Positions 20,423 to 29,486 of a stretch of 40,941 nt of DNA are shown here, piece by piece. Origin of the DNA: a virus; the IMG/VR virus record IMGVR_UViG_3300049847_000484, positions 1-40,941 of that record. One strand, given 5' to 3'. A program made the position numbers and the translations under genes. The first letter of the stretch is position 1, and the number at the start of each line of letters is the position of its first letter. A model generated the notes under the pieces. That model saw only the letters and a program-made list of their open reading frames with translations. It did no database searches and was not told the DNA's origin.

Positions 20423-23140
20423 TTAAGGAGCTCCATACCAATATGTTACAAGAGATGTTTGAGTGACTTGGTCATTTATTGAGGCCGAACATTCTCCAGT
20501 GAAGAGCAATATCGAGCTATTGCTGTCAATAGAGCTAAGTCCAGTTAATAGGCCATTCGAGGCATATGTGAAGGCTAGGGCCATATTTCCAGCCGACATC
20601 CTGACCGCATATCTGACAGACGTAGAGGAAACCCTAATAACCTCACCAGATATGCTCCATGGGGTGGCGACAAGAACCGCTATTGCTCCAGAGTCATAAA
20701 TAATCGACCCCTGAAATTTAACCTTTAGCCTCTTTGTTGCCGTCGCGTCTGCCCCAAAAGCACCCCCACTGTAGAAGCTAACAACATCCCCATTTGTCCC
20801 AAGCTCTGCGGCCTGAGTTGTGTAACTCATTAGAGTATCTTCGCCTGTACCAATATTCCCAGCTTGGGTAGTATTTTGGGACGTCAGGCCACCAACAACA
20901 GCATAATAATTCCCAACGGCAGTCTTTCCTCTACGCGTTTTATGTTTGAAATCTGAGTCAAAAGATACTGCTGTAGCATTTGAAGAAGCGACTAATTGCA
21001 AAACATTCCCAGTTGTTCCGGATCCCTGAACGATACTTGCTGCTATTTGTGAACTTGACGAGTGTCCGGACACCGTAAACGTTCCCGCCCCAGAGGTTGT
21101 CCCAACACTAACCTTATGATTCGATCCATTTACGTAAAGCAAACCTGAAGTGAACACGGAACTTGGAGCCACTAGAAGCTGCGGATTTGTCGATGTTCCA
21201 AATGTTATCTGCGTGGGGCTTAGTGTTAAAAACGACACCTGAGAAGTCACGGTCCTAAATGACAGAGTGCCACCAATAGCTAAATATCCATTGGAACCAA
21301 GCCCATACAAAGCAAAGGCTCTGTTGCTACCATTTCTAATTTCAAACCCAGCATAATTACTCGAAGACACACTTTGGTAGATGGCTTGAAGGTCATACCC
21401 AGCTGAGGATAATAATGGATCTACGTTCCCGGCTGACGATTGAAGGGACGCTGATCCTGGAATAAATGACGTTGGCGTCGCTGAGTATGACCCAGTAGTG
21501 TACGCCGTTCCAAAGTCCTCAAAGTCAATTACTCCAGTTCCAAATCCAACCGATGTATCAAACTGCTTCCATTGAAGGTAGCTAGCTCCATTGTTCGAAC
21601 TTTTTTCAACATAGTATTTCCAAGCGTTAACAGCGGAGTTTGGCGTTGAATATGTTGGTGCTGTTACATAGTTGGCGGATATATAATACTTTGAACCAGT
21701 ATTTGGAATTGTCACATTGTTTGATTGAGTGAATGAATTGGCATACAAGTCAGAGTATCCGCGAAGGTTCTGGTATGCTCTAACCCGATAACGGACCGTT
21801 TGTCCTGTGCCTGTAATTCCATATGTGGTTGGGGATTGTGTATTAGATCCACTAAACGCCCCACTCCCCCAAGCGTCAGCGTATTCATCTCCATCTCCGC
21901 TTAGGGTGTTCGAGAAAGACGTTCCCCCACTATTCTCCCCGTATATCGAGATACTCGAAACAGTCCCGCCACCTGCGCTTGGGAACCCAAGAACTCTATG
22001 TTCCACAATGAAAAATTCCCCAGATGTAGAGGACACTGTGTAATCATAGAATGGCCCAAAGTATTGAGATCCAGATGGAGCGATGACAACTGCTCGAGCC
22101 CTGTAATTTCTAGCTGCCCCTGTCGACTGAATAGCTAGAGCAGCACTGACATATGGATCGCTTTGTGAGTCAAACGAAGAGAATGTTGCTGATTGTGGCG
22201 ACGTAGCTCCAGGGAAATCCTGGTAATAAAACGTCCCATTCATATTCAGAACGATTACAATGCCATCGCACGACGCGGGAACAGTGGCTACGCTAACCGA
22301 AACATCATAAGAGCCAAGACCAGTATCAAACCCAGCATTTACAGCCGCTCCTGCTATTGTCTTATACAAAACAGAATTGATCGTTTTGTATGAGTAGGCA
22401 TAGGCCTGTGGATCGGTTCCATTCTCGGTGAAACTGCCTGACCCAATATTCACAAATCCACACGACGAGGCATCAGTAGGACCACTAGCAACCTGAGCTC
22501 TTGTTGCTGTGACCTCCGATGAAGTTGGAGCCGATGCCAGGGTTTGTAAATTAACAGCTAATGTAACTGACCCAACGGAGAATATAGAATACCCAGATGT
22601 AGACCGAACATCTAAAGCGGCGGACGGATCAGTCGTGTTGATCCCAAGAGATAACCCAGAGACCTTCCAGAATGGGGCAGATGTATTGGGCGTTAAAAGA
22701 CCAGACCCATCAGCAAACGGCATATATCCTGCCGTGTACCCTCCAACAACAGAGCCGGTTATTGTGCCAAAACCTAGAGCTCCACTTAGCCTTCTTAAAA
22801 CGTGACCATCTGTTCCTGCAGAGATATCCGCAGGAACGCCGGAGGAGCTGCCAGCTCTTCCAATCACAGACCAGGCGGAAGAGTTTCTTAGCATTGCATC
22901 GGTAACTTTGGCTGACCCAATAGCCGTAACGCCTGCGTTGGTTATCGTGATGTCACCACTCATCGCCACGCCAGTCGCAACGTTTGAGGCGTTGCCGACA
23001 AAGATTCTGGCTGAGGTGAGTGTGGTTGCTAGTTTTGCGTTGAGCGCTGTCTGGAGATCGGTCTGCGAGGACAACGTCCCCGTGATTGATCCCCAAGTCC
23101 CACCACCGCCTGATGGCGGTATATAACTAGTATCCGACAC
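20423..23140 (-). CDS. Tail fibre / spike protein (905 aa)
   Basis: The GTG start at 23140 has AGGGG six bases upstream. The N-terminal 150 residues carry a fibre-type repeat pattern (LQTALNAKLATTLTSARIFVGNASN, quoted in part; GDITITNAGVTAIG) that probably trimerises and attaches to the virion. The remaining 750 residues are Ser/Thr/Gly/Tyr-rich beta sequence, likely the receptor-binding part; no intramolecular chaperone motif was recognised. The distal part is visibly more AT-rich than neighbouring genes: 21241-21300 is 43 percent G+C while 17281-17340 is 58 percent. This suggests exchange of the host-range segment behind a conserved head-proximal end. Confidence 0.75.
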   Translation of the reverse strand: MSDTSYIPPSGGGGTWGSITGTLSSQTDLQTALNAKLATTLTSARIFVGNASNVATGVAMSGDITITNAGVTAIGSAKVTDAMLRNSSAWSVIGRAGSSSGVPADISAGTDGHVLRRLSGALGFGTITGSVVGGYTAGYMPFADGSGLLTPNTSAPFWKVSGLSLGINTTDPSAALDVRSTSGYSIFSVGSVTLAVNLQTLASAPTSSEVTATRAQVASGPTDASSCGFVNIGSGSFTENGTDPQAYAYSYKTINSVLYKTIAGAAVNAGFDTGLGSYDVSVSVATVPASCDGIVIVLNMNGTFYYQDFPGATSPQSATFSSFDSQSDPYVSAALAIQSTGAARNYRARAVVIAPSGSQYFGPFYDYTVSSTSGEFFIVEHRVLGFPSAGGGTVSSISIYGENSGGTSFSNTLSGDGDEYADAWGSGAFSGSNTQSPTTYGITGTGQTVRYRVRAYQNLRGYSDLYANSFTQSNNVTIPNTGSKYYISANYVTAPTYSTPNSAVNAWKYYVEKSSNNGASYLQWKQFDTSVGFGTGVIDFEDFGTAYTTGSYSATPTSFIPGSASLQSSAGNVDPLLSSAGYDLQAIYQSVSSSNYAGFEIRNGSNRAFALYGLGSNGYLAIGGTLSFRTVTSQVSFLTLSPTQITFGTSTNPQLLVAPSSVFTSGLLYVNGSNHKVSVGTTSGAGTFTVSGHSSSSQIAASIVQGSGTTGNVLQLVASSNATAVSFDSDFKHKTRRGKTAVGNYYAVVGGLTSQNTTQAGNIGTGEDTLMSYTTQAAELGTNGDVVSFYSGGAFGADATATKRLKVKFQGSIIYDSGAIAVLVATPWSISGEVIRVSSTSVRYAVRMSAGNMALAFTYASNGLLTGLSSIDSNSSILLFTGECSASINDQVTQTSLVTYWYGAP

Positions 23141-23264
23141 AGAGCACCCCTATGGCTGTAGCCACTAACGCTAGCAACACCCACGGCCAGTACGCCGGGC
23201 GAGGTGCTGGCTTGACGATGCGAAAGCTCTGAGCCCGCACGTCCTCTGGACGCAGGTAGCGCAT
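23127..23264 (-). CDS. Small single-pass membrane protein (45 aa)
   Basis: The product starts MRYLRPEDVRAQSFRIVK and has one strong transmembrane helix, WPWVLLALVATAIGVLCV, near the C-terminus. A basic N-terminus then puts the tail end outside. It overlaps the GTG of the fibre gene by 14 bases and follows the upstream gene after two bases. It may be a lysis regulator or a membrane factor, but there is no family match. Supported by codon phase and tight packing. Confidence 0.55.
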   Translation of the reverse strand: MRYLRPEDVRAQSFRIVKPAPRPAYWPWVLLALVATAIGVLCVGY

Positions 23265-23266
23265 GA

Positions 23267-23557
23267 CTACACCTTCACAGGGTACAAGAGTCGGACGACG
23301 TCCGTGCTGGCTCCTCGGATGTAGATCAGCGAAAGATCGTAGACATCCATCTTTCCGTTTTGGAACAAGTCCGCCAGCTTGATTGGAGTCTGGGGTACTA
23401 GAAAGCCCGTGGTGGTGCTCACGTTAGAGTCCCCGATGTAGACCACGTCGCCAGCATCAGCTTGGATGAGGCAACCGCCTTGCACCTGTCCTGTGCCGAG
23501 AGTCTCAGCAGTAGACCCTGAAAGTGTTTTGACTACTGCGTTTAATTTCCAGCTCAT
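23267..23557 (-). CDS. Small beta-rich virion protein, paralogue of the 26552-26878 product
   Basis: This 96-aa protein starts behind AAGGAGG, an excellent ribosome site, in a TAATG junction. Its core, VVYIGDSNVSTTTGFLVP, then KLADLF, then YDLSLIYIRGASTDVVRLL, lines up with VYFGNSSVTSTDGFPVAP, NLGDLF and WDLNTIYVYGTAGDTIRVA in the protein at 26552-26878. The shared pattern is a beta-sandwich-like fold found in small phage decoration or appendage proteins. It lies between fibre-type genes, so a virion-surface role is likely. Confidence 0.65.
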   Translation of the reverse strand: MSWKLNAVVKTLSGSTAETLGTGQVQGGCLIQADAGDVVYIGDSNVSTTTGFLVPQTPIKLADLFQNGKMDVYDLSLIYIRGASTDVVRLLYPVKV

Positions 23558-23769
23558 TATTCCTCCTTACGGTCACAGCGTGCCGCATCAGGCTTCTCGC
23601 CTGTAACAGCGTACTTTATGAATTGTACATCGATGCACATCCGGTGCACGATCCCATTATCTTTTTCTATCTCCGCGACGCGAGACTGAAGAGTCGTCGC
23701 CCATGCCGCCCCTCCAAGCAACACAATCACCAGAGAGATTGACACAGTTGTCGACTCAGTTAGTTTCAC
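23557..23769 (-). CDS. Small membrane-anchored protein (70 aa)
   Basis: The product has an N-terminal hydrophobic helix (TVSISLVIVLLGGAAWA) followed by a charged helical part (LQSRVAEIEKDNGIVHRM) and two cysteines. The topology, an N-terminal anchor and a coiled C-terminal domain, is like an inner-membrane spanin but short. Its ATG overlaps the stop of the 636-aa appendage protein (ATGA). It could be part of lysis or a membrane-bound virion factor; the lysis genes lie 3 kb away. Confidence 0.55.
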   Translation of the reverse strand: MKLTESTTVSISLVIVLLGGAAWATTLQSRVAEIEKDNGIVHRMCIDVQFIKYAVTGEKPDAARCDRKEE

Positions 23770-25676
23770 AATCGCTCCACCGCAATCCAGTTCGAGCTGG
23801 AGTTCGTGTTGGTTTGGTGAGACCCAGACAGTGTGTGCTCAAGTCTCACGTCAATGGTATCGCCAGCCACCAGTGCGATCGTGCCAGAGCCTTGAAGAGC
23901 TTTAGCCGTAACCGCCGTTGATTCAACGTAGCGACTGGAGATGTACTGTGTAGGCGTGCCGTTCTTGTAGAGCCTATGAGAGTAGAGGTTGCCAGCCGTG
24001 TCGGCCACAGAGTTAAGCTCTGAGCAGGCAGTGACTCTATAACGTCCCGGAGCAGGTGCCGTGAACTTCCACGAAGCACCTGTAGTCACTGCGCCATGTG
24101 TGTCGTAGTCGCGAGTTGCGAAGTCGAGCAGGAATGGACTCGTAAGGCCTTGCGCTACGTTCGAGGTATACCGGGCTGCGATCTGCTCACTAGCAGCGAT
24201 TGCAACCGGCCCAGACAGACGATCGAAGTGAATGGCCGTGAAGATCGTGCCGAGCAAGTCGAAAGTGTTTGTTGTCGCGTCTCGAGACACAATGACCTTG
24301 AGCTGATCTCCTGCCACACAACTCACAAGAGCGCTGCCCGACGTGATCGGGAAGACAGACGAGGTGGATGCGAACTGGTAGTCTGCTACCGCGATGACGT
24401 TTGAGTTGTTCTTCTGAAGGATTGCGTTGAATGCAGACTTGCCAGCAACGCCCACAACAGATGTGCCAGCTAGATAGACTGCTACTCGGTAAGTCCCTGG
24501 GACTTGTACTGTGTACACACCGCCTGAGTAAGCGTTGTGAGTATCGATGAGCTTAGAGGTCGGAGCAAAAGTTGTGGCAGTAGTGCCAATCGTTTGTGTG
24601 CTTGTAGCATAGCTAGCGGCAACAACCCGCGTGTCTGCAGAGTCAGAGATCGCCACACTAGAGCCCCATCCAGCGATAGGGATGAATGCCGAGAACTGAA
24701 CCAGATCTCCGCTAGCGAATACGCCAGGTACAGTCGCCGTGATCGCGTTGTCCTTGAGGTATGTGCCAGACACATTCCACACGACAGGAGTCACCGTGGT
24801 GGTTGTCGAGTACTCAACAGCGCATCCGTAAGCCGCAGTGCCTGCTGCTTTGATTGAGCCGTAGCCGTAGACCTGTACACCTGCGGCTTGAGTGCCGGGA
24901 ACTTTCGTTGTGTCGATTGTGAGCCCAGCAGGTAGCGAGACTGAGCTCAGCGTTCCCGTGGGAGCTCCAGAGAGATCCACTTGCACCCGTAGTTCAAGAG
25001 AATCCCCTACTCTGCGCCAGCGACCTGTGGCCGTAGCGTTGGTGGACCAGGCAGAGATGGTCGGAGTGTAGGTAGTCCAGTCTGTTACCGGCGCCCCGTA
25101 TACGGACTGGTTCTCACTCACTGTTAGCTGATCGAACTTCAGCACGTAAGCGCTAGCAGAAGTCGATGCCGTGTGGAATCCCACTCGGTAAGAGGTCGAG
25201 TTAGCTGAGGTCTGAAACACTGCGCTGATCTTGGCTTGAGTGGAACTCACAGAGACCACTTGATAGCCAGAGGGCTGAATCAGAAGAGAGTTCGTGACGT
25301 CATAGACGTAGATGCCAAGATCACCTGTGGCGTATGTGCCAGAGACGACTTCATACACACCGCTGATCTGAAGCGTCTTAGCCTGCTGAGCGCGGTCGAT
25401 TGTGAAGGCACACGCCACACCTTCGCCCTGGCGGTTAGCGGCGTCTTTTGTAAATAGGAAGGAGGAGGTATTGATAAGCGGCGATGACGTGGACCTCGTC
25501 CAAGTCACGGTCGCCGATCCGCCTGTCATGTCGACTGGTGTTGCTGCAGCAGCGTCGGCGTAAGTCGCCCACGGAGCTGTGTTGAATTCAGCGTCACCGT
25601 TTTTGAGGTAGTTCTTGGTTGATACGAGCCCCTTGATCAGGCTTGCTTCAAGAATTCTATTCGCGCTAACGCCCAT
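23766..25676 (-). CDS. Virion appendage protein with carbohydrate-binding-like and tandem C1q-like domains
   Basis: This 636-aa protein appears modular. The first 180 residues resemble a carbohydrate-binding module (LKNGDAEFNTAPWATY, then VDMTGGSATVTW). A middle beta section follows. The C-terminal half holds two C1q/TNF-like jelly rolls, each with a DTH-A-YSGG/TTGA-type start, a PGxYRV strand (VPGTYRVAVYLAG; APGRYRVTACSEL), a LxKN turn and a final IxxxRL end. Such domains bind receptors or sugars and form trimers. The ATG start shares a TAATG junction with the previous gene. It is most likely a receptor-binding or tailspike-like protein. Confidence 0.7.
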   Translation of the reverse strand: MGVSANRILEASLIKGLVSTKNYLKNGDAEFNTAPWATYADAAAATPVDMTGGSATVTWTRSTSSPLINTSSFLFTKDAANRQGEGVACAFTIDRAQQAKTLQISGVYEVVSGTYATGDLGIYVYDVTNSLLIQPSGYQVVSVSSTQAKISAVFQTSANSTSYRVGFHTASTSASAYVLKFDQLTVSENQSVYGAPVTDWTTYTPTISAWSTNATATGRWRRVGDSLELRVQVDLSGAPTGTLSSVSLPAGLTIDTTKVPGTQAAGVQVYGYGSIKAAGTAAYGCAVEYSTTTTVTPVVWNVSGTYLKDNAITATVPGVFASGDLVQFSAFIPIAGWGSSVAISDSADTRVVAASYATSTQTIGTTATTFAPTSKLIDTHNAYSGGVYTVQVPGTYRVAVYLAGTSVVGVAGKSAFNAILQKNNSNVIAVADYQFASTSSVFPITSGSALVSCVAGDQLKVIVSRDATTNTFDLLGTIFTAIHFDRLSGPVAIAASEQIAARYTSNVAQGLTSPFLLDFATRDYDTHGAVTTGASWKFTAPAPGRYRVTACSELNSVADTAGNLYSHRLYKNGTPTQYISSRYVESTAVTAKALQGSGTIALVAGDTIDVRLEHTLSGSHQTNTNSSSNWIAVERL

Positions 25677-26551
25677 TACAAACTCCTCGCGACTTCAAAT
25701 AGCCTGTTCGCCGTTGCGTCGTAGCGGACGCGCAGTGAGCTGCCTCTATAACCAGTCCAGTCGCCATTGATTAAAAAGTTACCAGATGAATCCGCGAACG
25801 GAATCGTTATTGTATTCGTGTCATCGGTCCCGACAAACTCGTACTCCGCACCGTCAACCGCTGCGGTCAGCGTGATCGCAGTGAATGTTTGAGCAGAGCT
25901 GCCGGTGTACCTGAACTTCTGAGAAGCATCGGCGGTTACTGTAACCGTCGTGCCGGTGAAGTTTGAGGATACCGTCGTGCCACTGCTGCCACCACCGACG
26001 AGTCTCCATACAGAGCTCGTGCCGTCGTAAGCAAGAAGTGCCATGGAATTGTTCTTGAATCTGAAATCAGAACCGGTGCCTGTGTCGATACGATCAGCAG
26101 CGCTTGCAGAACCAGACAGGTAAGCAATCGTTGCATCCGCTCCAGTGGCGTTCATGAGCAGAACAACCTTCGCGCTTACTCCGTTGCCGATACCCTGAAT
26201 GATCGTTGCAGCAGAGAGTCGGATGATCGAACGGTTTGCCGCACTCAGCTGAGCGATTGCTCCTGCTGTTGCGTCAAGAGTTACGGAGAGAGCAAAGTCC
26301 TGTTGGAATGTAGCGTCTCCAGACCAGACGTGATCACCTGAGAGAGTTGCAGCAAGCTTCCCGCCCGTGACGTTGAGGTCTGCGATCTTCGCTGTTGTGA
26401 CAGCGCTGTCAGCCAGCGCCGCAGTCGGTAAGGGCACTCCCTTACCGGATGTGTGGTCGTGGGTATCAACTGCTGTGAACGAGTCGATGATATCTTGGAC
26501 GTATGTCTGTGAGCGTTCCGGCGGCGGATTGACTCCGTTAATATTTGCCAC
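25676..26551 (-). CDS. Fibre-like virion protein (291 aa)
   Basis: The protein starts with a GTG codon two bases from the upstream stop. The N-terminal part (SQTYVQDIIDSFTAVDTHDHTSG) and ALADSAVTTAKIADLNVTG are typical of phage fibres: a head-binding segment with an HDHT motif and a collagen-like/beta-helical repeat. The rest is beta-rich with few charges. It should form a trimeric fibre or an adaptor on which the larger 636-aa and 905-aa proteins sit. No enzymatic motif is visible. Confidence 0.65.
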   Translation of the reverse strand: MANINGVNPPPERSQTYVQDIIDSFTAVDTHDHTSGKGVPLPTAALADSAVTTAKIADLNVTGGKLAATLSGDHVWSGDATFQQDFALSVTLDATAGAIAQLSAANRSIIRLSAATIIQGIGNGVSAKVVLLMNATGADATIAYLSGSASAADRIDTGTGSDFRFKNNSMALLAYDGTSSVWRLVGGGSSGTTVSSNFTGTTVTVTADASQKFRYTGSSAQTFTAITLTAAVDGAEYEFVGTDDTNTITIPFADSSGNFLINGDWTGYRGSSLRVRYDATANRLFEVARSL

Positions 26552-26878
26552 TTAGGCTCCCACTTCTTGAGCTACGCGGATTGTGTCTCCGGCAGTTCCG
26601 TAAACATAGATCGTGTTCAAGTCCCACTGTCTAATCCGAGATCCCATGAAGAGATCTCCCAGGTTGAGCACACCTCCTGGCGCGACAGGAAACCCGTCGG
26701 TCGATGTGACCGACGAGTTCCCGAAGTAGACAGTAGCAGCGTTGGTGCTCGGCGCCAGGAACACTACGTTCTGCGCAAATCGCGCAGTAGCGTCCGTGGT
26801 GGACGTGCACACAACCTCAGCCGTATTCGTGACTGAAATCGTTTTCTTGTACGTTTTCAGTGAGAAGACGCCTGACAT
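26552..26878 (-). CDS. Small beta-rich virion protein, paralogue of the 23267-23557 product
   Basis: This 108-aa protein shares a core pattern with the protein at 23267-23557 (see there): VYFGNSSVTSTDGFPVAPGG, LGDLF and WDLNTIYVYGTAGDTI. The N-terminus is Thr-rich. It starts in a TAATG junction after the decoration-like gene near the coat protein. A capsid or fibre decoration role is suggested by position; sequence alone does not decide. Confidence 0.65.
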   Translation of the reverse strand: MSGVFSLKTYKKTISVTNTAEVVCTSTTDATARFAQNVVFLAPSTNAATVYFGNSSVTSTDGFPVAPGGVLNLGDLFMGSRIRQWDLNTIYVYGTAGDTIRVAQEVGA

Positions 26879-27210
26879 TAGATACCAGTCGTCGAAGCCT
26901 TGAGAACGAAAACTTGAATCACGGATCCAGCGCCGGGGTTAGCCGACCAGATTGCCGTAAGCGAGTTTGCAGCTTGGGTGCTCCATCCCAGGAGGGGCAA
27001 GTTGTTTGCGCCCTTCGTGGATTGAGTCACAGCCAAGATCAAGTCGCCTGCAGCGAGACCTGTTACAGTCATCGCTTCCGTTGCAGCGCCACCGGCGCCA
27101 GCGCTAGATGCGTAGACTTGGAAGTTAACTTGGTCGCCCAGGTTAACCTTTGCTTGCTTGATGCCCAGTTTGGCCAGAGCGTATCTCTGGGCTTCTGTAA
27201 GAGCTGCCAT
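26878..27210 (-). CDS. Putative capsid decoration protein (110 aa)
   Basis: The gene begins at ATG 27210 with AAGGAG seven bases upstream, just after the terminator behind the coat gene. The protein has a helical start (LTEAQRYALAKLGIKQAKVN) and a beta core with GLAAGDLILAVTQST and IWSANPGAGSVIQVFVLKA. The GDLILAV and GAGSVIQV pattern is common in small proteins encoded next to phage coat genes. It is probably a head decoration or stabilising protein. Confidence 0.6.
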   Translation of the reverse strand: MAALTEAQRYALAKLGIKQAKVNLGDQVNFQVYASSAGAGGAATEAMTVTGLAAGDLILAVTQSTKGANNLPLLGWSTQAANSLTAIWSANPGAGSVIQVFVLKASTTGI

Positions 27211-27227
27211 AAATTTCTCCTTATAAG

Positions 27228-27261
27228 AAAAAAGCGCAGGCGGTTATGCACCGCCCACGCT
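27228..27261 (-). terminator. Intrinsic terminator after the coat gene
   Basis: On the minus strand the stem AGCG-TG-GGCGGT (27261-27250) pairs with ACCGCC-TG-CGCT (27244-27233) around a 5-base loop, with a 2x2 internal mismatch. It is followed by six T residues (27233-27228 as A on the plus strand). It lies 17 bases after the coat stop codon. Downstream genes are still on the same strand, so it probably reduces transcription after the highly expressed coat gene. Confidence 0.8.
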
Positions 27262-27277
27262 GCTGTGTGGATCAGTA

Positions 27278-28537
27278 TCAGGTGTAGCTGAGGCTCAAGC
27301 TGTGCAACACACCGTTGTTACCAGGCTTGGTCCACTCCATCTCACCGAAGAGTTTGTAGTCCAAGATGTACTGGTAGCCAGTCGTGTTACGCACAACGAA
27401 GTACTCTCTTCCGTCTGGAGCAGCGTGTCTCTTGAAGAAACCTTTGCTGCGGAAGACCATCGACTTCATGTCGAGGAAGAAGATCACGTCGTTGTCAGCT
27501 TCTTGAACACCGACGAACTTCAGCATTTGACCAGCAGGGCTGCCGATCATGATTTCTTGCCATCCGAACTCGCTGACCTTGGTTTGGCCAGGAGCAACGT
27601 GGAAGCTGCCCTTCTCGATTTGGATCAGTTGCAAGATGACGCCGAGGTTAGCAAGGCTCATCAGCACGGTGTTGGCATTGCCACGAGCTTTTTGTTGGAT
27701 CTGGGCGTAAGCCTTGAAGATCACATCAAGAAGGTTGGCAGAGGTTGCGGTAGCACCAGAGATGTTCGGAGCCTGGAGGAAGGGATAAGCCGTCTTGGTT
27801 TGGCCGTGGATGGTTGTGGAACCACCGTTAGCAGCGGACAAGAGAGCGGAGCGGGCAGAGACGAAGGTCGATGCCGTTGTGCCGTCCCAGCTTCCAGGAT
27901 GGTAAACCTTGGCGTTCTGAGACAGGGTGTAAGCAGAGATGTCAGCAGCTGCGCCACCGCGAGTAGCGGAAAGGGTCACAGTCGATGCATCGATGCTCAT
28001 CGCGATCACATAGTAGGTGCCTTGGGTGGAGTTATCATCATCCAGGATAACTTCTTGGCCGATCTCAAAACGGTCGACGAAGTTAACTGCGAGAACGCCT
28101 CCAGCAGTACCGTCGGCAGTTGCTTTAGCGAAGTGAGGCCCGCTGATGAGAGCAACAGAGGTGATCATCTTCATGCGGCCGACGAAGTCATCAACTGTGT
28201 CTTCGACGAGCTTAAGGAAGGTGCCTTCCGGGATCTTAGCGTCGTGATCGACGAGATCGCGGTGGTTGAAGATCATCGAGCCCCAGAGCTCTTGGTAGTC
28301 ATCAATCGAGCCGCGGACGTAGGTGTCTTGGGAGATGTTGCCCGAAGAAGCCAGCGATCCGAACCCGATCGTAGAAGCACCTGCTCCTTTGAACGGGACG
28401 ATGATCTTGGAGCCTTCCCAAGCGTTGTCCTTCTTAACGTTCTGGAGCATCCAGTCGCGTTTGAGAAGTTCTTCGCGGAGAAGACGGTTAGGAAGATACT
28501 CATTGAGCATCGTGCTGAATGAACGAGTTGTTGCCAC
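27278..28537 (-). CDS. Major capsid (coat) protein
   Basis: This 419-aa protein has the composition and position of a tailed-phage coat protein, presumably HK97 fold. Typical features are the N-terminal MLNEYLPNRLLREELLKRDW, a central GGSTTIHGQTKTAYPF region and the late segment EYFVVRNTTGYQYILDYKL. It has no cysteine-rich or catalytic motif. The GTG start has AAGGGGG five bases upstream, a very strong ribosome site as expected for high expression. It follows the scaffold gene and is followed by an intrinsic terminator. Codon use is among the most uniform in the window. Confidence 0.82.
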   Translation of the reverse strand: MATTRSFSTMLNEYLPNRLLREELLKRDWMLQNVKKDNAWEGSKIIVPFKGAGASTIGFGSLASSGNISQDTYVRGSIDDYQELWGSMIFNHRDLVDHDAKIPEGTFLKLVEDTVDDFVGRMKMITSVALISGPHFAKATADGTAGGVLAVNFVDRFEIGQEVILDDDNSTQGTYYVIAMSIDASTVTLSATRGGAAADISAYTLSQNAKVYHPGSWDGTTASTFVSARSALLSAANGGSTTIHGQTKTAYPFLQAPNISGATATSANLLDVIFKAYAQIQQKARGNANTVLMSLANLGVILQLIQIEKGSFHVAPGQTKVSEFGWQEIMIGSPAGQMLKFVGVQEADNDVIFFLDMKSMVFRSKGFFKRHAAPDGREYFVVRNTTGYQYILDYKLFGEMEWTKPGNNGVLHSLSLSYT

Positions 28538-28551
28538 TTTAACCCCCTTGG

Positions 28552-29460
28552 TTAATCAAGCTGATTAGCTTTTTCTCTTAATTTACGGATGTCATCTAGT
28601 GAGCTAACGCGTGAGTTCGCCGGCGCGGAGGATCCACCCCCAACATTCGGAATCGTCTTCAGCACCTTTTTCGCAGCAACGATGGTTTCAGCACTGTCAC
28701 TAAGAAAAGGACCGAACATCTTCCGAATCTGCGACACCACTTGGTCAGGCGTGGGATTGTTCCCAGTCTGAGTGAACATCGCAGAACCAGTTTGCAACAC
28801 GAGTTGCTTGAAGGCTCCAGCTCCTTGGCGGGCCTCATATTTTGCTACCATCTGCGATACCTCGGGCTTTTCAAGCTCTCGGTCGATTTGGTAATCAGTT
28901 GCGGTGACCATTTCATGGTGTAACCGTTCCTGATAACTCTTATTCTCACTTTGAAGTTTAGAATTTTCAAGCTGGTAACGACGTTTTTCCTCCATCACAG
29001 CCTTCTGCTCGGGAGACATCTTCTCGCGATTGATGATGTGAATAGCTAGATCTTTGATCTGATCAGGGCTTAGTCCCATTCGCTCGATGAAGTCATCGTA
29101 CTGCTTATCGCCCAGGAACTGAGCGGCTTCAGCCAGTTTTGAGATTGTAGGTTCGTACTCGCTGAGTTTCTTCCTAAAGTCAGCAATCATCGGCTTGTAT
29201 TCTTCAAAGCCATTAACTTTTTCGAACAGCTGTCGCACCTGAGTCAGTGACTCTTGATCCTTAATAATTGACCGATACATCTCCGGGATCTCGTGAGTCT
29301 TCCCGCCGTAGTTGTAGTCATAACTTGCTTGCCACGGAGGCGGGGCCGAAGGATCGACCTCAGGCTCAATCGCAGGAGCTTCTTCTTCGGCTGCTACCGG
29401 CTCTTGTAGTTCTTCTTCGATCTCAGGTGTTTCGTTCTGCTCAGTTACGTCTTCAGACAT
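28552..29460 (-). CDS. Scaffolding protein
   Basis: The 302-aa product is very acidic at the start (EIEEELQEPVAAEEEAPAIEP) and predicted helical/coiled coil through the middle (EEKRRYQLENSKLQSENKSY). It ends in a basic helix (LDDIRKLREKANQLD), a coat-binding arrangement common in scaffolds. It lies between portal and coat genes, the standard scaffold place. The stop is 14 bases before the coat start. It directs procapsid assembly and then leaves. Confidence 0.8.
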   Translation of the reverse strand: MSEDVTEQNETPEIEEELQEPVAAEEEAPAIEPEVDPSAPPPWQASYDYNYGGKTHEIPEMYRSIIKDQESLTQVRQLFEKVNGFEEYKPMIADFRKKLSEYEPTISKLAEAAQFLGDKQYDDFIERMGLSPDQIKDLAIHIINREKMSPEQKAVMEEKRRYQLENSKLQSENKSYQERLHHEMVTATDYQIDRELEKPEVSQMVAKYEARQGAGAFKQLVLQTGSAMFTQTGNNPTPDQVVSQIRKMFGPFLSDSAETIVAAKKVLKTIPNVGGGSSAPANSRVSSLDDIRKLREKANQLD

Positions 29461-29486
29461 TTTTGTAAACCCTCCAAGCGGAGAGT

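Noticed and set aside
27302-28522. A 406-codon open frame on the plus strand opposite the coat gene
   Set aside because: It is antisense to the coat gene with its excellent ribosome site; the product is a charged, low-quality shadow (many Val/Asp/Glu/Arg) created by the regular codon use of the coat gene.
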